DNA of 64,000 nt from Sporocytophaga myxococcoides DSM 11118 (lineage in GTDB: Bacteria; Bacteroidota; Bacteroidia; Cytophagales; Cytophagaceae), in contig NZ_AUFX01000003.1 in the NCBI RefSeq assembly GCF_000426725.1, forward strand, positions 248,001-312,000. Reading direction: 5' to 3'. Shown here one piece after another: positions 17,039 through 26,400 of the stretch (position 1 is the stretch's first letter; each line of letters begins with the position of its first letter). The notes below the pieces were generated by a model, which did not search any database, was not told where the DNA came from, and worked only from the letters and a program-made list of their open reading frames with translations. Both the position numbers and the translations under genes were made by a program.

Positions 17039-20038
17039 CTATTTGGGTATGGAAAAATAAAAATCACTACCCTTTCCTAACCTGCTTTCCACCCATACAC
17101 TTCCACCGTTTGCCTCAACAAGCTGCTTTACTATTGAAAGTCCCAGGCCATGGCTTTCTATGTTCTCTTTACTATGAGCTATTTCAAACCTCTCGAATAT
17201 TCTGGATAACTTTTCCTCAGGAATTCCAGAACCATTATCACTGACACTTATCTGATAGTATTTATCCTTTTCAATCGATTCGATTTTGATATTCGGATTC
17301 TCTTTGTCCATATATTTGATAGCATTTCCTATAAGGTTTTGGAGAATCTGCTTAAGAGAGGTCCTGTTATAATTCACTATGGGCAAAGAATCTGGAATTT
17401 GAATTTGAAAATGAGAAGGAGGATTTAATGTAGTGAGAACATCTTGACAAAGATGCAAAAGATTGATAGGCTCTTTGATTTGCTTTTGCATTTTTGCTGT
17501 CCTCAAAACATTTTCAATAATGTTTTTCATATCCTCAACCTTAGCAGCAACCATATCCAGCATTTTCATTCCTTCTTCATCATATGGTATGGCCTGACAA
17601 TCTTCTTTAATAAAAGGCACCAGTCCTTCAATTACTGTAAGCGGAGCTTTAAGGTCATGAGATATGATATACGCATAGTTATCCAGTGAGTCATTCAACA
17701 TTTTCAAATTATCAATGATAATTGATAATTCTTTCGTTCTCTCATTCACACGACTTTCAAGTTCAGCATTAAGACTTCTTAATTGCTCCACCAGCATTAC
17801 CCTTTCTGTGATGTCCTGAATAAAGCCTGTGACCTTAGTTACCTGGTTATTTTCATTTTTAAATACCCTGGCTTTTCCATAACTGACTCCTACCGAAGAA
17901 TCTTTCCTGACAAAGGTAAACTGATAATCAAAGGCATCCTCCAGAAAAATCCTTTGATCAAATATTCTTTTAAAATATTCTTTATCATTAGGGTGGACAA
18001 CCTTTAAAAGATTTTCCTCAGTAAGTTCGAACTCATTGGGGGCGTAACCATACATTTTGTATAATTGATCCGACCAGGTAGTTTTTCCATTCTCAATATC
18101 AAATTCGTAGCTACCAAGGTTTGCCATTTCTTCAGCAAAGGTTAAAAGAAGCTCTCTTTTTTGAATTTCATGCTTGCTTCTTTTCCATTCGGAAATATCG
18201 AGGACAGTGCCTATCATTTTAATTGGCTTATCCTGGTTATCATAAAACACCTTTCCCCTTGACCAAACATACTTTATAATATTGCCTGGACACAAAATGG
18301 TATACTCTACATTGTAAAGATTGTGGTCATAAATTGCATTCCTGATAGCCTGGTTAGCTTTTTCCTTATCATCAGGATGAATAACCTCAACAAAGGGATG
18401 TTTTTCCATTGACACATCAGCTACATCTTTAATAGCATAACATAGTATATCAGACATAGCCGGAGTTAATGTCAGTTTCTTATCCAGAAAATTCCATTCG
18501 TAGCTGCCTATTTTACCCAGAGACTGAGATTCAAGGAATATTGACTGAAGATCTTCAATTTGTAGGTTAGCCTCTTTTTGTTGAGTGATATCATCAAAAG
18601 TAGCAAGTACTTCATCCTCGCTTATCTTTATAATTCTGTTCTTAAACCATTTATTAATGCCTTGAAACCCATAAAAATAATCTGTGTTAATAGTCTCCCC
18701 TGTTTCCATGACTTTTACTTGCAAATCAAATACCCCTAATTCTTTCACATGAGGATATTCTTCTAACCATCTTTTTCCTATAAGATCCCCCTTAGCTCGG
18801 TCAAGTAATTTTTCAGACCAGCGGTTTACAAGGACAAATTCAAAATCATTAATCTGATCAGAAGAATCTCTTATTACTTTTAATAATATAATTCCTTGCT
18901 CCACCGAATCGAATACTGTAGAAAACATCGTATCTGATTTCACAATCTTCTTTTGCAGCCTTTTAGCCATCACATTGAAGGAATGTGCTAATACCCCAAT
19001 CTCATTCTTCGATTTAATACCGGATAGTTGAGAAAAATCTCCTTCCGAAAACTTATTTGCGTTAGTGGTTAGTTCTTCAATAGGTTTCACGAATGCACTT
19101 CCAAGAAGGTAAGCAAAGATTGCGGCAACAAGGATAACTATTCCATTAAATATGAGTAATCGATTTCTCAATAATATAATCGGAACCATTGCTTCCTTAT
19201 AATCAAACTCCGTTACCATTCCCCAACCTGTTTCCGGAAAGTAGTTTAATGCGGCAAGTACTTCATTTCCCTGATAATCTTTACTTCGTAGCACTGTATC
19301 CCTTTTTGCATTTATAACTTTCCCCATGGAAGTGGAATAATCCTTAGCAGGGAAAGATCTTTTTAGCGCAGCATTTTTATCAAAGCGCAATGGATTGAGA
19401 AACACAATCGAATCTCCAAATTGTTTTCCTAAGTAGGTTTCTCCTGTATTCCCTAAGCCTGTATAATCATTGCTTAAAGAAAGAATGCCCTCAGCAGTCC
19501 GAGACATTATAATCACTCCAATGATACTATCCTCAGAGTATATGGGAGAAGATAAATAGGCATTCAGTTGTTTCTCCTTGTTATAGTGTAAGTCATCGAA
19601 AAATTTTCTTCCCGATAAAGCTACTCTGAAAGTTTCATCAGAAGCCCATTTCTTCCCTATTGCTGTCGAATCTGTTGAAGCAATAATTTGTCCGTCTTTG
19701 GACAAAACATATCCCTCTTTAAAACTTTCAATGGACTGTTTATAATGATTTAATATTTGAACAATTTCTGACCGATGTTCTTTGTTTGGGTCAATAAGGT
19801 AATTAGTCAAACCAACTACTATAAGTGGATTGCTTGCAGAAAGACCTATGAGCTCTTTACGGGATTTAATAATGGATTCAATCCTAAGCTCTTTTGTTTT
19901 GGATATTGACCTTAAATGATTTTCAATATAGGAACGTAAGACAAGTTGCTGGCTTTTATAGAAAAGAATGCTGATTGTAGAAGTAATCAGTATGATTATT
20001 AATAAAAATAACAGAATTAACTGATACTTTAACTTCAT
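17039..20038 (-). CDS. Membrane sensor histidine kinase: Cache, HAMP, three PAS, HisKA, HATPase
   Basis: A 999-residue sensor. Order: membrane helix 1 (~7-27); periplasmic Cache-type domain (~35-285; YVLSKDGQIIASTDS, GWGMVTEFDY); membrane helix 2 (~293-317); HAMP (~318-370); three PAS domains (~372-490, ~500-625, ~640-755; the last two with PAC ends such as GTVLDISEWKR and GFIQDITER); a coiled linker; HisKA with the phosphorylated His794 in ISHDLKAPL; and HATPase with the N box (NLIGNAIKY, Asn905), G1 (DNGSGIP) and G2 (GLGLSIVKQL). It should autophosphorylate and pass phosphate to a response regulator, but no full regulator is adjacent; only a degenerate receiver lies downstream. It senses an extracytoplasmic ligand and possibly an internal signal through PAS. 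It is transcribed alone. Confidence 0.9.
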   Translation of the reverse strand: MKLKYQLILLFLLIIILITSTISILFYKSQQLVLRSYIENHLRSISKTKELRIESIIKSRKELIGLSASNPLIVVGLTNYLIDPNKEHRSEIVQILNHYKQSIESFKEGYVLSKDGQIIASTDSTAIGKKWASDETFRVALSGRKFFDDLHYNKEKQLNAYLSSPIYSEDSIIGVIIMSRTAEGILSLSNDYTGLGNTGETYLGKQFGDSIVFLNPLRFDKNAALKRSFPAKDYSTSMGKVINAKRDTVLRSKDYQGNEVLAALNYFPETGWGMVTEFDYKEAMVPIILLRNRLLIFNGIVILVAAIFAYLLGSAFVKPIEELTTNANKFSEGDFSQLSGIKSKNEIGVLAHSFNVMAKRLQKKIVKSDTMFSTVFDSVEQGIILLKVIRDSSDQINDFEFVLVNRWSEKLLDRAKGDLIGKRWLEEYPHVKELGVFDLQVKVMETGETINTDYFYGFQGINKWFKNRIIKISEDEVLATFDDITQQKEANLQIEDLQSIFLESQSLGKIGSYEWNFLDKKLTLTPAMSDILCYAIKDVADVSMEKHPFVEVIHPDDKEKANQAIRNAIYDHNLYNVEYTILCPGNIIKYVWSRGKVFYDNQDKPIKMIGTVLDISEWKRSKHEIQKRELLLTFAEEMANLGSYEFDIENGKTTWSDQLYKMYGYAPNEFELTEENLLKVVHPNDKEYFKRIFDQRIFLEDAFDYQFTFVRKDSSVGVSYGKARVFKNENNQVTKVTGFIQDITERVMLVEQLRSLNAELESRVNERTKELSIIIDNLKMLNDSLDNYAYIISHDLKAPLTVIEGLVPFIKEDCQAIPYDEEGMKMLDMVAAKVEDMKNIIENVLRTAKMQKQIKEPINLLHLCQDVLTTLNPPSHFQIQIPDSLPIVNYNRTSLKQILQNLIGNAIKYMDKENPNIKIESIEKDKYYQISVSDNGSGIPEEKLSRIFERFEIAHSKENIESHGLGLSIVKQLVEANGGSVWVESRLGKGSDFYFSIPK

Positions 20039-20391
20039 ACATTTATTTCATCTTGAACCTCATTTTATTTTCACAAGAGCTGTAGATGATAAAATTAAGG
20101 TTTAATTCTCCTTTGATTCATTTATCTATTTCCCATTCTTACTTATTTAAGATAACACATAAAAAGTTATAGTTGTTTTATAAGTGATTCCCTGTTCCGA
20201 TTTGTTTTATCATTTCTTAGAGTTCTGGTGTTGGGATAGCATGGCTCATTAATATAGATTCCGTCAGGATGAGGAGCCGAAGAATCTTAAACTTTAAAAT
20301 TGGTAAGTAAAGTCAGTTTTAATTTATAAAAAAAAGGCCTGTCATAAGACAGGCCCTGGATAGTCAGATTTAAATACCTGATCCTATAAAA
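20039..20391. other. Intergenic stretch between kinase and BNR-like gene
   Basis: Holds the leader of the kinase gene (AT-rich, 20039-20200) and, at its far end, the terminator of the downstream minus-strand gene. I see no coding frame or other repeat in it. Confidence 0.5.
20326..20355 (-). terminator. Rho-independent terminator with GGCCTGTC stem
   Basis: On the minus strand, GGCCTGTC-TTAT-GACAGGCC (20355-20336) is followed by a run of T (the A-run at 20328-20335 on the + strand). It lies 37 bases past the stop of the BNR-like gene. The stem core is the same sequence as the REP hairpins near 30.8, 44.8, 45.5 and 46.5 kb. Confidence 0.85.
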
Positions 20392-22371
20392 TCAATATTT
20401 AATCAACCTTTCAAAGGTCTCCGTTTTGTCTTTATAAGTGATCCGGATTATGTAAATTCCTTTTTCAATACTGGATATATCTATAACATCGCTGGCATCA
20501 AAAGAATTAATGAGTTTGCCAGATAAGTCATATAAGCCTGTTTGTTCAACACCTGATGAGTTTTTTAAATGAATATAGTTGACAGCAGGATTAGGGTAAA
20601 AGTCAGAAGCCTTTTCATAGCCAGGCTGATCAATACTTGTGGGTTCTTCAAAGTCGGAAAGAGATCTTCTATATAAACCTTGAAATTGAACGACAGTATA
20701 AAGATCATTATTAAGAATCATCAATTCTCTGATATCTTCAAAAGGTAAACCCTGGTTAAATGTAGTCCATTGATCGTTATTATGTCGAAGGACATAAATA
20801 ACATTCTCAATACTTGTAACAGCATATTCCTTGCTGACTGTTAACTCATAAATATTTGCATTACTTATGTTTAAACCTTTAAAGATTTTTTCCCAGGTGG
20901 AACCTCCGTCAAAAGATCGGTAAAGATAGTCCCCTACTGTTCCCAAATACATGGTATCTCCCGCTTGCTCAAGCCTTGTAAGGTTCTTACTGAAAGTAAC
21001 AGTATCCCAATTTGTATATGGATATGGTGCTTTTAATAAATTCTGTCCGCTGGCAAACAGAATATCTCCTTTTGAATTTTTGACTAAGCCACTTGAAGCT
21101 GCAGGTAAAAACTGAGACCAGTTATCACCTTGGTCCAGAGAAAGGTATAAACCAACGCTACTATAGGCCCATATAGAATCATTAAAAGATTTAAAATATG
21201 AAAACGTACCGGACGCCAAACCTTGTTGCGCTAATGCCCAGGTTTTGGCGGAGTCTTGAGAACGGAATGTATTCATATAATTACCCGCAAACCAACCCTT
21301 ATTATTTATATGCAGATTGTTAATAGTAGCACTTGGATCTACAGGAGGGCTTTTCTGCTCCCAGGAATTACCAAAATCCTTGCTCAGATAAACCCCACCG
21401 ACTACTGTTCCTGCAATTAAATGCTTTCCATCCGAGGCTAATGCTGAAAGTTCTCTTTTGTCTCCCCCATTATCAAGTTTTGCAGTCATCCACTCCCCTC
21501 CGTCTTTTTTAGAAACAATACCTAATACTGAACTCAGAAAAATGGTATTTCCGGCACGAACCATAGAAATTACTTCTCCCGGAAGCCCGGTATATTGTTC
21601 CTGCCAATCTCCATTTACTTTCTTAAAAGTATGATAACCAGAAGTAAGCCAAAGATCAGACTGATCTACAAAAATTTTATTGACTTCTTTATTTTCAAAG
21701 GACAGGACAGGAGTCCAGCTTTTACCTTCATCTGTAGAAAAGATTAAGCCCGCTTTTGCACCCACATAAATGGTGTCATTAGCAAACTCCACACTGTTGA
21801 CTTTTTTCCTCGGAAAAGCAAGAAGTTTCCAATTATCTCCGGAGTTTTCTGAAACATAAAGCCCTGAATCAGAAGCTGCATATATTTTGTCATTGATGAT
21901 TTTGACTTGTCCGACTTTAACCTTTGGAATACCTGCCGTTGTTCTTTGAACAGTATTCAATACATCATCCGAAATAAAGATACCCGTTTGTGTTGCAAAT
22001 AATACTCTCCCGCCTGTGATTTCAATATTGTAAATTTCACCACTGCTAATTGACTTTGTAAAAAGACGTTCGGCAATTGAAATATCTCCATATAAAGCAA
22101 CAAATCCGTTTGAACTCCCGGTTACCACATGCTTATTCCATTTAGTTGCGCATGTGAATCTATAATTTGCCAACTCCAGTTTATAAAACCTATAATGGCC
22201 TTGTTCTTCATCTCCAACAGTAATTCCCCCTCCGATACTTGCATATACCTTGTCCTCGTGGTTGAGTAAAAAACTTGCCTGATAAGTAGTTGGATTCGTA
22301 AGCTTAACCCATTGACCTGAAACAGATAATGATAAAAACGACGTTAAAATAGTTAATAGTAATACCCTCAT
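20392..22371 (-). CDS. T9SS-exported BNR/sialidase-like beta-propeller protein
   Basis: 659 residues. Signal peptide (1-19, VSGQ); then about 550 residues of repeated blades in which an Asp-box-like pattern recurs (SENSGDNWKLL, STDEGKSWTPV, SKDFGNSWEQK, SLDQGDNWSQF, SFDGGSTWEKI), typical of BNR or Ycf48-like propellers; then a type A T9SS domain (~580-659, FYPNPAVNY). The Asp boxes are structural, and no sialidase catalytic set (Arg triad, Tyr/Glu pair) is evident, so it is probably a binding or scaffold protein on the surface. Monocistronic with its own terminator. Confidence 0.82.
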   Translation of the reverse strand: MRVLLLTILTSFLSLSVSGQWVKLTNPTTYQASFLLNHEDKVYASIGGGITVGDEEQGHYRFYKLELANYRFTCATKWNKHVVTGSSNGFVALYGDISIAERLFTKSISSGEIYNIEITGGRVLFATQTGIFISDDVLNTVQRTTAGIPKVKVGQVKIINDKIYAASDSGLYVSENSGDNWKLLAFPRKKVNSVEFANDTIYVGAKAGLIFSTDEGKSWTPVLSFENKEVNKIFVDQSDLWLTSGYHTFKKVNGDWQEQYTGLPGEVISMVRAGNTIFLSSVLGIVSKKDGGEWMTAKLDNGGDKRELSALASDGKHLIAGTVVGGVYLSKDFGNSWEQKSPPVDPSATINNLHINNKGWFAGNYMNTFRSQDSAKTWALAQQGLASGTFSYFKSFNDSIWAYSSVGLYLSLDQGDNWSQFLPAASSGLVKNSKGDILFASGQNLLKAPYPYTNWDTVTFSKNLTRLEQAGDTMYLGTVGDYLYRSFDGGSTWEKIFKGLNISNANIYELTVSKEYAVTSIENVIYVLRHNNDQWTTFNQGLPFEDIRELMILNNDLYTVVQFQGLYRRSLSDFEEPTSIDQPGYEKASDFYPNPAVNYIHLKNSSGVEQTGLYDLSGKLINSFDASDVIDISSIEKGIYIIRITYKDKTETFERLIKY

Positions 22372-22584
22372 AAAATTTTAGATAGCAGTTAAAAAAAAAC
22401 AATAATCGGACAAAGATAAAAAATAAGTGTTTCAGGTTTCAAGCTTGTTTTTAAAAAAGTATATAAAGTCAAATATCATCTATCTGCGATTCGCCCTGTC
22501 CCCCGCCAGGCCTCATTCTAATTAAATCCGATAAAGGATTATAAATCTTAGTTCCTAAACTTGCTTTTTTAATGCCTATAAAAC

Positions 22585-22821
22585 CTAGAATGCAATCGCA
22601 TATTTCTTTCGATACTCCATCTTGATGGTTTGGCCGGTATTGATTGTATAAAGTCCACTAGAAAGTTTTGTATTCTTTACAAGCCCAACTATTTCAATGT
22701 TATAGAAAGGTTCCTTTCCCTGGTAGTTCATAAAATCATTTACACGACTAAACAGTTGACGACTACTGTCAATACTTGTCAAAGTCGCATCATACAGTGG
22801 CAAGATAGATACGTGTTTCAT
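22585..22821 (-). pseudogene. N-terminal fragment of a GlxA-type AraC regulator
   Basis: The 78-residue product starts MKHVSIL, followed by SRQLFSRVNDFMNYQGK, then IVGLVKNTKLSSGLYTI. This matches the first ~65 residues of GlxA-family regulators (DJ-1/PfpI-like domain followed by AraC HTH), which are normally over 300 residues long. The last ~20 residues (KMEYRKKYAIAF) are unrelated, and the rest of the domain and the HTH are absent from the following 200 bases. It is best read as a truncated remnant. An independent small protein is possible but less likely. Confidence 0.6.
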
Positions 22822-22951
22822 TATGGTATATATTGATCTACAAATATAAAAAGATCAAGTGTCGTAAACGACAGGTAAGTTTGACGTTTTTACCTGATGC
22901 TAAGGCCAAGTTGTTGCATTAATTTTAAAGTACAATTAAAATGATATAGAG

Positions 22952-23278
22952 ATGAAATCAGTTGAAATTATTATGGTTCCTGTAAAAGACAGGCAAAAAG
23001 CTAAAGAGTTTTATCTGAAACTTGGATTTCAGGTAATTGTAGAAGCACCTGGAGCACACGGTGATACGTGGATACAAATGGGTATTCCCGGTAGTGACAC
23101 TACGATTTCTCTTGCAGGCTTTCAGGGAATTATCTTCGAAACAGATAATATAGAAAAGGAAATCAAAGAATTAAACGGAAAGGGAATTGAAGTTGGTAAA
23201 ATAGATAATACACCCTGGGGGCGTTTTGCATGGTTGAAAGATCTGGACGGCAATAGTCTATGTCTTCACGAAAGATAA
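22952..23278 (+). CDS. VOC-family (glyoxalase/dioxygenase fold) protein
   Basis: 108 residues, a single vicinal-oxygen-chelate domain. It begins with the family start (VEIIMVPVKDRQKAKEFYLK) and ends with the second half-motif (WGRFAWLKDLDGNSLCLHE). Possible metal ligands are Glu4 and a C-terminal Glu. The substrate is not predictable. The gene is alone, convergent with the 1592-residue protein gene and separated from it by a very strong shared terminator. A degraded copy of its second half lies on the far side of that gene (28463-28646). Confidence 0.82.
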   Translation: MKSVEIIMVPVKDRQKAKEFYLKLGFQVIVEAPGAHGDTWIQMGIPGSDTTISLAGFQGIIFETDNIEKEIKELNGKGIEVGKIDNTPWGRFAWLKDLDGNSLCLHER

Positions 23279-23365
23279 ATGGGATGCTCAAATAAAGCTT
23301 TTCTATATAAATATTTAAACATATTTATTTTTAATATATATAGCAATTCAAGGTTAGAAAACTCG

Positions 23366-23418
23366 CCCAATAAAAAGAAACGCTTGCCCATTGTGAGCAA
23401 GCGTTTCTTTTTATTGGG
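23366..23418. terminator. Very strong bidirectional terminator
   Basis: A perfect 22-bp stem (left arm 23366-23387, right arm 23397-23418) with a 9-base loop. The arms contain AATAAAAAGAAA and TTTCTTTTTATT, so both strands give a GC-rich top (CGCTTGC/GCAAGCG) followed by U-rich sequence. It serves the VOC gene (plus) and the 1592-residue protein gene (minus, stop at 23439). Confidence 0.9.
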
Positions 23419-23438
23419 GATAGGCTAATGTAGAACGG

Positions 23439-26400
23439 TTACTTCACCAATACTTTATTAACTACCCGTTTATTATTATTGATCATTGTTACAATGTACA
23501 CACCTGCCTGAGCAACTTCAATCTGTCTGGAATTGCCCGTATAAATAGATCTACCGGTTAAGTCTGTCACATTAATAAGGTCAGCTTCGCCTTCTATCAC
23601 AATAGTAGAATTTCCATTGTCATAGGCCTTATACAATTCAATAGCACTGGCATTGTCCATACCAGCAACCAAATGGACTGTAAGTTTAAAAGACTTGAAT
23701 GCAGAACTATATTCTTCATTTCCAGCCTGAGTAACATTAATAGTTGTGGTTCCCGGGCCTACGATTGTTACCTTGTTTCCTATAACTGTGGCTACTGATG
23801 GGTTTGATGAATTATAGTATAAAGGCAAACCAGAACTGGCAGTTCCGTTTAATGTAAATGGGGCATCGCTGACAAGTTTATCCATGTCCGACAATCCAGT
23901 TATTGTTTGATTTAATAGGATTACATCTAGCCAAAACGTTATAGATTTTGCATCGTACTTTGCATCCCCCACTTGTGTTGCTGTAATTTGAGTACTTCCA
24001 TAGTCAACAATCGTTACTTTGTTTCCGGAAATGGTAGCAACCATTGGATTTGAAGAGGTATAAGTGACAGGCAAACCTGAACTAGCTACCCCACTCAAGG
24101 TAAAGGGACTGTCATTTTTATACTTAATTATATTAGACAATCCTGATATGCTTTGACTGGTTTTGTAAACATACAATTTAACAGCAACCGGATCAGCCGG
24201 GTAGTAAAATGCATTACCTGCCTGTGTAGCTGTAATAGTAGTGGTACCAGCGCCAACTATCGTAACCTTATTGCCAGAAACAGTTGCTACCGACAGGTCA
24301 GAGGATGTATAACTTACAACTAAGCCTGAAGTGGAAGCTCCACTTAAGTTAAAGGGAGCGTCCGCTCCATACTTAATGATAGAAGTTAATCCGTATATAG
24401 TTTGACTGGATTTTTCACTACTACTTACTGATAACATAACTGTGACAGGTGTTGCAGCATTGTAACTGGCATTACCGGTTTGTGATGCAGTAATTGTAGT
24501 AGTTCCTTCACCTACAAGAGTAACTTTATTTCCGGAAATAGTTGCTACCTCCGGATTGGACGAAGTATAGCTTACCGTTAATCCTGAGGTTGCAGTAGCG
24601 TTTAGGTCAAAGGCGGGATCAGTGGTAGTTTTTACTATCAGGTTCTCCATTCCAGTGATTATTTGTGCCATTTTGCTAATACTTGATCCAGTCACCGTCA
24701 GAGTAACCGAAACAGGCGTTGCCTCTGAATATTGGTCATTTCCGGGTTGTGAAGCAGTAATTATAGTGCTACCAGCACCTGCAATTGTGACTATATTCCC
24801 AGAAACCTTTGCTACCGAAGGATTTGACGAGGTATAGGTTAAAGTTAATCCCGATGTGGCAAACTTGTTTAAGTAGAAGGGCTGGTCAGTTGTAAGCTTT
24901 GCCATGTTTGACAAACCAAATATAAATTGACTGGTTTTAATGACTGCGTTCACAGTTAATGAAACCGAAACGGGCGTTGCAGCATTATACTTTCCATTCC
25001 CTGCTTGTGTTGCTGTAATGGTCGTAACACCAGAACCAACGAACGTAACTTTATTTCCAGAAATGGTAGCAACCTTCGGGTCTGACGAAGTATAACTTAT
25101 CGCTAGTCCTGAGCTAGCAGTTGCAGTTAAAGTCAATGATCCATCTGATAACACTGATTCCATCTCCGACAAGTTATTGATGGTCTGGTCGGCTTTGATT
25201 ACAGTTAAAGTAGCCTTAACAGGCGTTGCAGCATTGTAACTTGCATTACCCGCTTGTGAAGCTGTAATGGTAGTAGTTCCTCCACCAACAAGAGTTACCT
25301 TGTTTCCGGAAACGGTAGCCACTGCCGCATTTGAGGAAGTAAAACTTAGCGGAAGCCCTGATGTGGCATATGCGTCGTTTATAAAAAAAATCACATCACT
25401 TACGGAACTTTGCATGTCTGTCAGCCCTAATATCTCTTGGTTTCCTTTGCTTACAGTTAATATAGAGGTAACAGGCGTTGCAGCCTCATAATTTGCATTC
25501 CCAGCCTGAGAAGCTGTTATTGTGGTAGTTCCTGCACCTACAATCGTAACAGTAGTTCCTGAAATAGTAGCTACTGACAAATTTGAGGAGGTATAAGTCA
25601 AAGGTAACTCAGAGGTCGCTCTCGCACTATTTAAATAAATGTAACCCTGACTTGCAACCGCAGTCATGTCTGTTAAATAAATAATACTTTGGCTTTTTTT
25701 GCCAACTGTCAATGTAGTCGTAATATTCGTCGCTGCTTCATATTGTGCATCACCTGCCTGTGAGCCTGTAATTACTGTAGTTCCAATACCCACAATTGTA
25801 ACCTTATTTCCGGAAATAGTTGCTACAGATGGATTTGAGGATGTATAACTTACTTTTAAAGAGGCGCTTGAATACTCAGTTAAAGTAAAAACAGGATCTG
25901 ATGGAGCTTTATTTATATTTTCAATAGTATACAGGAATTGTCTTGCCTTAACAACTTTCAATATGGCAGTAGCAGATGCTGCTGCATATTTTTCGTTCCC
26001 GGACTGAGTAGCTGTAATGGTAGTTTCTCCCGCTCCGATATAGGTTACTTTGTTTCCGGAAATTGTTGCCACCCCCAGATTGGATGAACTAAGAGTTACC
26101 GGCAAACCTGAACTGGCACTTGCATATATATAATAGGTTGGCGAATTTGCTTCTCTGATGGCATCTCCCAGGCCGGTAATCGTTTGAGAGCCTTTGGTTA
26201 CGGTTAAAGTGACAGATTGGGTTACAGGGGCATAAACGTTGGTGCCTGCCTGGGAAGCAGTGATAGTCGTTGTTCCTTCCCCTGTTAATTTGACAGTATT
26301 GCCAGAAATGGATGCTACCGCAGGATTTGATAAACTATAGGTTAAACTGTATCCTTTATTTGTACTTGCAGGTAATGTAAAATTACTCTCGGTTGCCACC

